A DNA stretch of 11,661 nucleotides from Gryganskiella cystojenkinii (GCA_015852425.1 JAAAIG010001051.1:1-11661); one strand, 5' to 3'; shown: positions 1 through 9,701, counted from the stretch's first letter. Notes: generated by a model from the letters alone, not told the origin. A program made the numbers and translations.

Positions 1-660
1 TAGAGAATGTTGAGTCCCTTCTCGATCAAATAGAATTGAAAGATCCCTGGAGGTCTCTGATGCGAGCCTGCGTCAACAAGGTTCATGGACATTCCGTCCA
101 GGATCTGGAACTTCCCGAGGCGGAACTCGATGATCTGGAAGACATTTGCAGGATGAGGTTCTTCAGCTCCTTTGCCAACCAAGTCTTTCACCAGCTGATT
201 GCAGCGTGATGTTGTAAGTACCGGTTTCCTGCTGCTCCTGCTGCCTGATAGCTGTACATGAGTCACTGCTTACTGATCTTGAATTGCAAATTAGCACTGC
301 ATTGACGGGCATTGTCGACCTTCGCAGACATCAGGCGAGGTGCAGTGTGGAGGATCCTGGGCTACTGGAACAGGACCGGCGTGTGATCGCGGTGCTAACC
401 AAGTTGACTCAATGCTTCAATATCGGATTCGGTTATTCGGCCGTAAAGTGTGATGAAGCGTTGGGCGATTTTGCGCGAAAGGCTATACAAGGCGAGGAGA
501 CGCCCTTTGAGTCGCCTATGGTTTGCTTAGTCCGTGATCCGTAAGTATTCCCACTTCTTCCGTTTCTAGTGCACGAATGATTGATCAAGTAACAGCCCTC
601 GTTTCGGAGGCTGAGGTCGTTGCCCTATGAAGAAAATTCTTGAGACACTAAGTCATGGAG
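1..660 (+). repeat. Tandem direct repeat, unit 1
   Basis: This block aligns with 1218 to about 1875 at a constant offset of 1216-1219 bases. The first 54 bases after the acceptor are identical in the two units. By hand count the first exon-like block is about 92% identical, the second about 87%, and the two introns about 98%. Confidence 0.85.
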
Positions 661-664
661 CACT
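1..664 (+). pseudogene. Decayed multi-exon gene of unknown family, copy A (5' truncated by window edge)
   Basis: I do not recognise the family. The window opens on an acceptor TAG (1-3). Exon-like blocks follow at 4-213, 295-540 and 596 to about 664, separated by introns 214-294 (81 nt) and 541-595 (55 nt), both GTAAGT...AG. The middle block is fully open and reads from TALTGIVDLRRHQ to FESPMVCLVRDP, with charged, soluble-looking sequence. Copy A is broken. It has three T at 145-147 where copy B has four, which shifts the frame and gives a stop at 207-209. An extra base near 596-600 gives a stop at 612-614, and a base is missing near 628 relative to copy B. No signal peptide or membrane segment is visible. 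The homologous copy starts at 1218. The single-base indels could be uncorrected assembly errors in a repeat, but their number and the stops favour a pseudogene. Confidence 0.6.
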
Positions 665-800
665 CAAGATGCAAAGGTATGCCCTGCAGCCGGGACTGGA
701 GGACCTGTCGTACGCATGACGTTGCCCACACTGTAGGTATGGATGTGGTGTTTTAGAGGAGGTTTGCACCCACTCTCGAGATTGTATGGCATGGAAATAG
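665..800 (+). other. Cys-rich coding remnant linking the two copies
   Basis: One frame (phase of 801) reads LQPGLEDLSYA, a stop at 717-719, then RCPHCRYGCGVLEE followed by VCTHSRDCMAWK and a stop at 798-800, and then runs on into the exon-like stretch starting HTISEEQ. The cysteines fall as C-x2-C-x3-C-x6-C-x5-C with a His two residues after the fourth Cys. This resembles a small zinc-binding knuckle, distantly like the CPxC...CxH..C part of IBR/RING2 modules, but it is too short and broken to assign. GTATGC at 676 and TAG at 798-800 could instead be splice signals, making part of this intronic. I cannot say whether it ends copy A or starts copy B. Confidence 0.3.
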
Positions 801-1167
801 CATACCATCAGCGAAGAGCAGATGCTGGCTGAGTTTGAGAAGGGACTTACTTGTTCATATCACCAAACACGCCGCAACTGCACGATTCAGTCAGGAAATG
901 TTTGAACCACCCGAGCTAAGGCTTGTGGACGGCAACCGGGCATTTGCTTTTCTCCTCACAAGCAGTTTGAAGGAGGTTCAGAGGGACTCGGTAGCATATG
1001 TACGATCCCTCAAGCGACGATGTGAGTCAGAGATCAAGGATGTCGAGTTGAAGGTAACATTGAAGGTCCATCGCTTTGGCGGTCTTGTCGATGTCAAAGA
1101 CTTCAAGGCAACAGGGAGAGGTGACAATATTTGGAAAGGCAAGCAGTCATGCACTGTTGTGGTGTAG

Positions 1168-1194
1168 TTGTTTGTGTGTGTATGTGTGTATGTG
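1168..1194 (+). repeat. GT-rich microsatellite inside an intron
   Basis: An imperfect TG/TATG run lies within the predicted intron 1121-1220 of copy B, between the GTGACA donor and the TTATAG acceptor. It probably has no role beyond length variation. Confidence 0.6.
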
Positions 1195-1217
1195 AAATTG
1201 TATTAATCATTCAATTA

Positions 1218-1875
1218 TAGAGAATGTTGAGTCCCTTCTCGATCAAATAGAATTGAAAGATCCCTGGAGGTCAATGATACGAGCCTGTGTCAATAGGGTC
1301 CATGGACATTCCGTCCAGGATCTGCAACTTCCCGAGGCGGAACTTGATGATCTGGAAGACATTTTGCAGGATGATGTTCTTATGCTCCTTTGCCAATCAA
1401 GTCTTTCACCGGCTGATTTCAGCGCGATGTTGTAAGTACCGGTTTCCTGCTGCTCCTGATGCCTGATAGCTGTACATGAGTCACTGCTTACTGATCTTGA
1501 ATTGCAAATTAGCACTGCATTGACGGGCAATGTCAACCTTCGCAGACATCAGGCGGGTGTAGTGTGAAGGTTCCTCAGCTACTGGAACATGACCAGTGTG
1601 CGGTCTCGGTCTTAACCAAGTTGACCAACACCTCAGAGTCGGATTGGGCTATTTGGCCGTAAAGTGTGATGAAACGTTGGTCGAATTTGCGCGAAAGGCC
1701 ATACAAGGCGAGGAGACGCCCTTTGAGTCACCGATGGTTTGCTTGGTCCGTGATCCGTAAGTATTCCCACTTCTTGCGTTTCTAGTGCACGAATGATTGA
1801 TCAAGGAACAGTCCCGTTTCGGAGGCTGAGGTCGTTGCCCTTTGGAAGAAAACTCTTGGGACACTAAGTGAAGGA
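1218..1875 (+). repeat. Tandem direct repeat, unit 2
   Basis: Second unit of the repeat that begins at base 1, including both short introns and the acceptor TAG at 1218-1220. Similarity fades after the shared ACACTAAGT at 1861-1869. I see no terminal inverted repeats or target-site duplication, so a segmental tandem duplication explains it better than a transposon. Confidence 0.85.
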
Positions 1876-2359
1876 ACAGAAACATTAATAGATTGAGCTG
1901 CATATGTACACTACTATCAAAGCCTGAGCCTGTTAAGGATTGGAATTTGCTGACTTTGAAGGTCGATGGAGTGCACCGACAGGACGTTACCTGCAATGAC
2001 TGGCGAGCAACCATCCTCTGGCACACAGCCGACCAAGAACAGGAGGACACTTGACAAGTCTACAGGCAGCTCGGGGCTTTGACGAATCTTGCGAGCTAAT
2101 GGAAAGTCATCGACTTAAGAGTCAGGATCCGTCAATTTGGAGAATGATGCCGGCGAACAGGCATCTGCCCGCTCAATCATACACTCAGGTGGAGTTCAAC
2201 TGCATGCCATTCTCCCCTGCGTCGGGTCTCATTACCTGGCCGGGTCGAAGAAACTGGTTCGTTTAGACGTGAGTTGCAACTGCGCACGAGATTCGAGTAC
2301 CGAAACTGAGCTGGATGAATAAGCACTGGCCTTTGCTCAAAGTCATCATCAAGGACTAA
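1872..2359 (+). pseudogene. Relic of an LRR/F-box-like protein C-terminus
   Basis: Protein-like sequence continues through three reading frames. Frame one (open from 1872) reads VKDWNLLTLKVDGVHRQDV, meets stops at 2052-2054 and 2097-2099, and between them reads VYRQLGALTNLAS. Frame two (2119-2322) ends in LAGSKKLVRLDVSC. Frame three, from about 2312, reads WMNKHWPLLKVIIKD with a stop at 2357-2359. Phrases of the form 'VYxQLxxLTxLxxL', 'LxxLxKLxxLDV' and a terminal 'EWMxxHWPxLxxI' are, from memory, typical of the C-terminal leucine-rich part of fungal F-box-like proteins, notably expanded in Mortierellaceae. The N-terminal part and any F-box are absent: the sequence to the left is the unrelated copy B. 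At least two frameshifts and two stops make this non-functional. The family call is inference. Confidence 0.5.
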
Positions 2360-2564
2360 GATATGTTTTCATATGCTTCCGTCTGGCGGGATCCATTGAG
2401 TTCGGTGCTGGCAATCAGGGTGCTGGAGCAGCACCTGGAGTGCAAACATGAACAAGGGCAAACTGTTGATTGAAGGTGACATCGGAATATCGAAGTAGTA
2501 CTGAATCTCGGGATGACTGCTCTTAATGAAACTATAAAAATATTAAGTGCCTGTTTATTCTCGC
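2360..2564. other. Gap between the relic and the protease gene: nothing recognised
   Basis: About 200 bases lie between the stop of the relic (+ strand) and the stop of the protease gene (- strand). They must hold the 3' end of the protease transcript. An AT-rich patch at 2529-2546 lies just beyond the stop on the minus strand, but there is no canonical AATAAA. Confidence 0.5.
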
Positions 2565-5500
2565 TCAGAGATGCATGTCGACTCCTACACTAAATAGTCC
2601 GTGGATCGAGTTGCCTTGCATCCTGGTCCAGTCTGGAATGTGAGTGCGAATGCTGTTAAATGCTGTTGCGTATCCTTGATCTGCACTCCAGTCTTCGTAA
2701 CCGCAGATAACCTGGATAGGCACCAGAATGGTCGCTTCAGGACCTGGTGGTTTTTTTACACTGGTGTTGCTAAGATCAAAGTCTTGCCGCTGGGTATCTC
2801 TGACTCGAACATGGACCGACCAGGCACGGTTCCATTCATGCAAAGAGATCCTAAGGTACTTTTCACGATGGTTCAAATGTTCGATTTCGCCTTCGCGATC
2901 ACCACCGTCTTTTCCTGGAGGGGTCAATCCGTCCATCCACAGTTGAGTCTCTTCGCCTACACGAGTCTGAGCCAAACTGACGGTACAAAATCGTGACTCC
3001 AGAGCGAGGATTTGAAGTTGTCCATGACGCCAACCATCAGCAGTGCGCTCAGGTCGTACGGTCCATTCAATGTGCAGTGGTTGGTCTCGACCGGGGTCCT
3101 CAAAAACTTGACGCAAAGGAGAAAATTCGCACTCTTCCATGAACCGGTCCTCGGACATGGTGGGTGCACAGGATGAACGCGATCCCGTATAGTTGAAAGG
3201 AACGTGTTGGATCATCTTCAAAAGGGTGCCTTCTCCAGCGTCCGTCCTAAGCCGCACGGTTGATGCCCCCGTAGTTTGATTGTAACGCTGGATATAATAA
3301 AGACTGCCGGGGTCCTCGGCCGTGTACGGGTCCGCCAGCGATAAATACCAGGCTATACCGACCACAAGTAACAGCTGCACGGTAATCGACCACTTGAAAT
3401 TTCTTGCTCTGGAAATGACAGGGACACCAGCAAGCACGATTGGAATCATCAAAGTCCCGTAGATGAGGTACACTACAAAAAAAGTGGAAGAAGGGTACTA
3501 TCGTTAGCTATTTTGCAGTAGAAATGAGCGAGAAAGCAAAGGTCCTACCAACACATTCGCGTCATACTTATGCCCGAGTCCGCACGAATAAAGCTTTGAG
3601 CGGTCATATAGGAAATCACCACTGTAAGATCCAGAATGACCAAAGTGGGTATAGCGAGACCGACGACCAGAGTGGCCACCCATGCAAATCTTCTCTTGAG
3701 TCGGTCATTCGCTCCAGCTTCAAATTGATTCAATGTGACTTGTAGAATCGCTGCTGCTCCAGAGAAGACCGCGAGGACTGTTGTTCCATATAAGGCACCT
3801 GTTCCAGCCCAGGCAGAAACCCCCGTACCGACTATAATTACCACTACCCACCACCAGAGTCCGAGAGCAAAAGTCCACTGGATCGCCCCTTGTTCCACGG
3901 AAACTGCGCCGGAAATCAGAGTCTCGAGAGCCGTAGTCACGTAGACCACAAACGTATTCACTAACATTAGCAAGAGGCCTATCGCTAGCAGGACGAGCCA
4001 GGGATGACTATGGCGCACGTACGGATTGATTTGCCACTGCCATTTAGCAGCACCAATGACAACGCCAATGTCGATCGCGACCATAACAATGACAAGGATC
4101 ACTGTGCGCAAAACAGCCGATGCTCGTGGACGTAGATATTCGCCGGTCATGGCCGCAATGACTTGAGCACTCCGTCGACTGGAGCTGGGTCGAGACGAGA
4201 TCGAGGCATATCCGTCATCAGAGTAGCCCATCAGAGACATTGACGACGAATCGAGTACAGTACGTAGAGAGTGAGTGGGATTCTGCTCGGGATGAGATCT
4301 TTGGGCCTGCTGACGCGCTTTACTAGATCGTAAAGCGCTTCCAGAGCATATCACCGTGAGAGCCAAAACTGGGAGTCCCAGACCAAGAGCAAGCCCATTG
4401 ATTAATATCGCGGACCAAAGCTCGGTCAGTATCATGAATTTGCCGATCACATCGTAAAACACACTTTTGCCCGAGAACCATGTAGTGGGCGAGAGGGGTG
4501 CCAGAATGTTACTGGTGTTCGCATCCGATGTCTTTGCAGAGTGCAATCGATCCAAGTAAGGGCTGTTGCAAAGACCCTTAATGGTAGCCTGAACATTGCT
4601 ACCCATGTGATAAAGTGACTCGATAGGAAGATCATCTGTGGTCGAATGGTACATTGCCCGGCGACGGTAAAAGGCAATGTCGAGTCCTGGGATGTTGTGC
4701 TGGACATAAATGCTGTAATCGGTGTCGCTGCAATTTAATAATGATTAGTGGGACTCATCGATTAGATTTGGTTCAAGGAAATCTAGAACGAGATCACATA
4801 AAGGATTATTGGGAGTAAGCATCGTTACCTGGCGAGAAGTCCAAGGCTAAATGCATCGCTTGCAAAGACCGAAGCATGAGGAAATGGGGCATGATCGGCG
4901 TATTGGCGCACGATGTCGGAGTTGGATCCACGAAAGAGAAGAGAAGGACCACCAGCCCCACCACCCTCTGCAAGTGACGGCACAATTAGAGAAGAAAAAA
5001 ACTGGTAAGCGGACGAATTTGTACTGACGCGGTATCATTATCCGAAGTCTTTTGTGACAGGTGTAATATCAAACAACTACCAAGATTGAGAAAGGCCTTG
5101 ATATATTTTTTCCATGGATGTCCATTTCCAGTCTCGGTGGTGCTGTTCGGTGGTGCGCCCATGAAGGCAGAGGCACCGAGGGAACCATCTTCTTCAGCAT
5201 TGTTGAGGAAAAAAACAAGTGTGTGCTTGACAGGGTGGTGGATAAAATGTCGGATGAGCGCAAGGGACACCGCCACGCCACCACCGTCGTCAGTGGCTCC
5301 GTAACTCGTGCTAACAGAATCTAATGGAGTAGCATGTATTTAGTATCGAGACCCCACAGGACGTGGTGCAGCAAAAGTATGCCTAGCAGCTGGTGAGAGA
5401 ATGTGCCAGGGACTTTACCAAAATGAGCCGAAATCATCAGCGCAGACTGATTTTCATCATCAACTCCAATTTCGATCAATACGGGCTCCTTGCCGTCCTG

Positions 5501-6274
5501 GTCTCGAGACTCTGTCACACCACCGACCCACATGAGCATATTGTCGCTCTGCACGACCGTTTGTTCCTCCTCTATCAGTCTCTCGCCTTCGGGAACCTCG
5601 GTTTCTCCGCGGTCCTCCATCTCCCGTTGCTGGCGCGACTTGGACATACGCGTCCAGGTCATGTAATCTTGACCATCATCGTACCGGACGTTGAGACGAC
5701 CCAAGGCGAGGGCCTCTGCTTGCAATTCTTCGAATTGATGTCGGATGTACTGTCTCGTTAGGTCTGAATTGGCTCGCGAATTGAAAGGGTGAGGTCGGGT
5801 TGTGATGGCCTCCAGGTGAACCAATGCCGTGTGCGGATTGAATGTATCTATTATAGAAAGACGTCATATAAAATGGAAGTTCGTCAGCAAGATTTCTCTC
5901 GCCAAAGCTAAAAGAACATGAAGAATTTGGCTGTTATGCTTTGAATAGGTGGCATGTCCATTTCTTTCAATGTTACCTTGAAGCGTCTCACCGACTTTCA
6001 TGTCCGGTAATGCTGGAACAAATCCATTAGGTCGACGACCGTAGTAGACTATCCCTACAATCGATGCATAAAGAGAGATGAGGACAAGGTATATGAGCCA
6101 GCATTGACCAGCAGAGACATGCCGTCTCTGCTGGTTGAGCTCGGCAACCTCATCTTGAACCCGACGGTCACTTCGTCTACGACCAATGGAGGCAAGAAGA
6201 GGAGTAGTAGGATTGTCGAGGCTATGAGCGCGTCGACGGTTGGCACGTGAGGTAAGTGGAGGTGGCGAGTTCAT
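2565..6274 (-). CDS. PFF1: Vacuolar membrane protease, M28 family (Pff1 type)
   Basis: Zinc metallopeptidase predicted to act on the lumenal side of the vacuolar membrane. Exons: 6274-5977, 5847-5419, 5320-5081, 4967-4829, 4727-3568 and 3472-2565. Together they give 3174 nt, or 1057 residues, a little longer than yeast Pff1. A cytosolic Arg-rich N-terminus precedes span 1 (about 58-78). The peptidase domain follows: HPFNSRAN near the start, SAHFD with zinc His241, GATDDG with bridging Asp253, NNAEED with catalytic Glu285 and ligand Glu286, NLEG with ligand Glu323, and YHSTTDD with ligand His396. Eight more spans lie at about 475-496, 576-596, 612-633, 653-674, 678-699, 718-743, 757-776 and 782-801. 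The Ser-rich loop at about 497-575 follows span 2. The C-terminal domain has NQT, NYT and NTS sequons, as expected in the lumen. The ATG at 6272-6274 has A at -3, and an in-frame TGA lies upstream. Intron 1 could also use a donor at 5991 (also phase 1), which would remove five residues. Confidence 0.93.
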
Positions 6275-6727
6275 GATGTTAGGAAGGGTGCTTGGTGAGG
6301 CCACTCAGCACATTATTATGTGGTTAGAGAAGGAAGATGCAAAAGCAAGGAACAGAAAGAAAGCAAAAAAAATGACCACCAGCACAATCGAAGGAGAGGC
6401 GTGAGAGAAAGGCCTGTGCAGTGCTCTCAAAAACTGCATGTTTTTGCCAAGCAAAAAACGCCGCCGTTGATATCAGCATCAAGAACAACAACAGCGAAAA
6501 CAAAAACAACGCTCTCTAGCCTCGCCATTATATTTTTTTTCTTGGCCGGAACCCGCAGTCGGGCGGAGCTTGCAAGAGCTCGATGGTTTTATTCAATCTT
6601 GTCGAAGGATTTGTCATTATGATACACTCGAGAGAAGGAAAAGGAGCCATTGGTGGAAAGTGAAGGCTACTCTAGGTAGCGCGACTACCTTGATTCGGCC
6701 CTGAAGCGATTGGCTTTTTTTATAATT
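6275..6727 (-). promoter_or_regulatory. Spacer: APSES gene 3' end and protease gene promoter
   Basis: This spacer must hold both the 3' UTR of the upstream APSES gene and the promoter of the protease gene. On the minus strand it contains a GCCAATCG (CCAAT-like) at about 6708-6715 and a short stem, GGTAG...CTACC, at about 6675-6689. An AT-rich AAATATAATGG lies at about 6526-6536, some 255 bases before the start codon. A minimal upstream reading frame ATG-TGC-TGA occupies 6313-6305. None of these has been shown to function. No additional gene is visible. Confidence 0.5.
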
Positions 6728-9701
6728 CTACGACCACTCGGCCTGACCATGACAATGGCCACCAGCCATTCCCTCGACCTTGATGAAATGAGCATTGGGA
6801 TCACTCTCAAAGTTCCCATGGCGGCCGTATTTGGCATCCTCGCGACTTGGTGACGCATTGTTGGAGTATCCAAAGGTCAAGGCGGCATTTCCTGATGACG
6901 CAAGCGCGCCTGTTGTATCAAAGACCTCTTGGAAGGATGATAATCGACTGCGTGGACATGGCACATATCTTGGACGTGCAGCATCAATGTCACGCGAGCT
7001 GTGCTGTTGCTGCTGCTGTTGTTGACCGGAAGTTAGGGACACACTCTCATATTGAGAGTAGCTCATTGTGTTGTTCTCGGGCGTGTTTCCCAACGAGTTT
7101 GCTGGTCCAAGTGATTCGTTTGAGACGATGAGATGATGGGAAGATGACGAGGAGGAAAATGACGAAGGCAAACTCTGATCTGCTGGCTTAACGTTTTCAT
7201 CTCGACCATATCTTTGCCCAGGCGGAGGCGATGAAGGATGCGGTGATCCACATTTGCCTCGAACGGCAGATCGCGGACGTTTTGAAGGCTGATCCATTTT
7301 TTGGCCTATAGCTGATTGCCGAATCAAATATGAATGACTCTCTGATAAAGCCATCGAGATTGGTGGCGGGGAGTTGCCGCTGCCTGACTCCAATGAGCCC
7401 GATCCAAACGGAGCTACAGATACGACATGTGCTTCAGCTTCCTCGGATACGGACGAGTAACAGTAGTTATGCGTACGTTTTTGCCCCGCATACCCCCCGT
7501 GAAGACGGTGCAGCGATCCTTCTACAATGGCAAGAACACAGCAAAACCAAATATAATCGGTGATGATGGTGGAAAGGGTAGAAAAAAATGGTATATATTT
7601 GGTCGACAGGCCTATTAGTCGGACTCTTCTAAAAAAGCACAGCTACATTCTATAGCGCGATTGCGTACCGTGACTGGACGTAGTCGGTAGAGGAGGAGAG
7701 TCACTTGCAAGTGGCCCCCCGAGTTGGAGCTGATGTTGCCCAGGATGAAGCATTGGTTCCTGGTATTTTTGCGAAGGGTGTGCACTGTAGTATTGATGCG
7801 GGCTCGTCTGATGGCCGTAATAGGAAGGGTGGTGAGGTCCCGCGCGAAGGTCAGCGACACCAGAGGATCCACTAGATGGAATACCAATTAAGCCTCCTGC
7901 GCCAACCGATGTGGTTTGTACCCGGTAATCAAATGGGGACACTAAATTAGGGTCGTCATCTAACATCGGAGTTTGAGTAGTTGATTATCGAGATTAGCGA
8001 CATGAAACGAGTTTTCTTAAAACAAGTGCAGACGCCAAACTTATTATATTTCAGAGTCTTACCACCAGAAATGGATCCGTTGCTGCCGTTCGGCGATCCA
8101 TGGGGACTGAGGCCGTGTCCTCGGAAAGCTCCATGATGAGGATGCGGATAATACTCTCCATGATTGCTCTGATTGAAGTGATGACCTCCATGAGAGTCGG
8201 TATGGCGCAAACTTGGTGAATCTTCAGGGTCGCGGTAGGCCTCATGCTGTTGCAGTTGCTGCTGCTGCTGAGACGCCCATCTGGGATCTACGACGTATAC
8301 AGGCAGATGATGCAAACATATTATGTTTAGTAAGGTATTAGGAGAGAAAGAAAGGTTGGTCCCGAGCCCTACGCTCTAACTCCATACCTGACGACATGAC
8401 AGGACCATGAGGATGCAGATGAAGGTATATTGTGGGATCTTCGACCAGTAGTGGATGGAGACTATCCTCGATGTTATGGGCTTTGGCATGATGCACGGCT
8501 CGGTCCAGAGGAATCCTATCAGAGATGTACATCAAATATTAGTAACGGAATCTAGGGGTGGTCAAGATACGAAGCAGATCGATATGTTCAAACCCACTCA
8601 CCAAACTCCTTTCAGATGCATTGCGCCGACTTTGACCACAATTCGTCCTTTCTCGTTCTTGAGGATGCCGTCTCGTTTCCCTCGTGACATACCGACTACA
8701 TTCAATAGCTTAGTTCCATTAACCATGTTGTTGTCTAACAAGCAGGGAGAGAATCGATATCAATTTAGAACACATGCAACCACTAACAGAAACCTCCTTT
8801 CCCCCTCGATACCATTTCCATTTTTCATACCTGACCGACGTGCAACACAGACTCCTTTGACATCGACTTGGAAGCAGAACGTTCGTTCATCTTCCCAAAC
8901 CGTGTGAGTCAATCTAGCGCGGAGTGGTGGAAGGTCGTGTGACTGAGCTGGTGCAGAAGGAGGAGGCGTTAGGGAGGTGAGGTTGTCCTGAGAATGCCCA
9001 TATGACGGGCCAACTAGACCTCCACTGTGGGCACGGCTGTGCTCATACGGTTCATGCTGAGCAGTATCGGGATAGTAATGAACAGTTGAATAAACCGAAT
9101 GCTGGAACGGTTGTGGCTGCTGCTGATGTTGCTGCAACTGTTGTTGGTCCTGAGAGGGAAAGTCGTGCCCATGCAGGTGACCTTGGTTGTAAGGGGAATG
9201 GTTCTGATGAAGCTGCTGTTGACTTGGATGCATATGATGGTGGTGAAATTCTTCCCGTGGAGACGACGAGGAACCAGCACGACCTGACATGTCTGACGGA
9301 TGCCGTTGTTGCTGCTGTTGTTGTTGTTGTTGATGCTGATGCTGATGCTGCTGTTGGTGTTGGTGTTGGTGTTGGTGCAGTTGGTTTGGGTTGAATGCTG
9401 CCGCATCAGGACCGTGGAGACCATTGCCTCCTAAGCCCCCGTCGTTTAGGCCCATTGGCGCTGAAAGACTTGGTGTTACTGAAGGCGACGGCTGGTTGTG
9501 AACGAGTCCGTTTCCGTTGGTGCCATTTCCATTGCCATTGTGATGATGGGAAGCCTGGAAGGCAGGGCCTTGGAGACCGATCGGCCTGGGAATAGAATCT
9601 GAAGGCATGTTTTGGTCACGAGACCACTCAAAGCCCATGGGCATGGGTCCGACTGGATGTTGTGCGGTAGGAGGATTGCTTGTCCAGGTTGAGTTTTCCA
9701 T
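6728..9701 (-). CDS. APSES-domain transcription factor, StuA/Efg1 type
   Basis: Nuclear DNA-binding regulator of the family that controls fungal morphogenesis and sporulation (StuA, Asm1, Efg1, Phd1). Exons: 9701-8831, 8734-8602, 8515-8388, 8287-8063, 7959-7669 and 7521-6728. Together they give 2442 nt, or 813 residues. The APSES domain spans about residues 262-360 across the first three exons: [45 protein letters not shown], and HLKGVWIPLDRA leading to LHPLLVED. These read almost word for word like StuA-class domains. No ankyrin repeats are visible, which excludes the Swi4/Swi6/Mbp1 class. The first 260 residues are disordered and Gln/His/Asn/Gly-rich, with an unbroken His/Gln tract at 109-132. 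The C-terminal arm contains a likely nuclear localisation signal (SKRPRS, about 629-634) and a second Gln run. The start ATG has G at -3 and G at +4. Exons 4-6 rest on open frames, phase agreement and branch sites rather than homology. Confidence 0.9.
9306..9377 (-). repeat. CAG/CAA/CAC repeat tract coding for (HQ)n-Qn
   Basis: Seventy-two bases in frame within exon 1 of the APSES gene code for 24 uninterrupted His and Gln residues (109-132), alternating HQ first and then pure Gln. Such tracts vary in length by replication slippage and often serve as flexible or condensate-forming segments in fungal regulators. Antisense frames across it are open only because of the repeat. Confidence 0.9.

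Larger units (their letters stand above)
801..1875 (+). pseudogene. Decayed multi-exon gene of unknown family, copy B
   Basis: Exon-like blocks: 801-1120, 1221-1431, 1513-1756 and 1812 to about 1875. The introns are 1121-1220 (GTGACA...TATAG), 1432-1512 (81 nt) and 1757-1811 (55 nt). The first block starts HTISEEQMLAEFEKGL, loses frame (stop at 903-905), and is open in a second frame from about 835 through NRAFAFLLTSSLKEV and FKATGR. Splicing at 1120/1221 (phase 1) joins it in frame to ENVESLLDQIELKDPW. The second block is intact here although it is frameshifted in copy A. The third block has lost two bases relative to copy A, with stops at 1565-1567 and 1660-1662. The fourth is open (PVSEAEVVALWKKTLGTLSEG). 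After about 1875 homology to copy A ends. The protein is rich in charged residues and Leu with no membrane segment. Function unknown. Confidence 0.6.

Noticed and set aside
1..1875. Repeat-induced point mutation as the cause of decay
   Set aside because: The differences between copies include many transversions and single-base indels, with no excess of C-to-T or G-to-A changes.
2601..2996. 131-codon + strand frame
   Set aside because: It is antisense to the long final exon of the protease gene, which is phase-consistent with the upstream exons and carries lumenal-domain features.
8455..8907. 150-codon + strand frame
   Set aside because: It is antisense to the APSES DNA-binding exons, whose sense translation matches a known domain closely.
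9002..9394. 130-codon + strand frame rich in Val, Ala and Asp
   Set aside because: It is antisense to the His/Gln repeat of APSES exon 1. The repeat keeps the opposite frames open.
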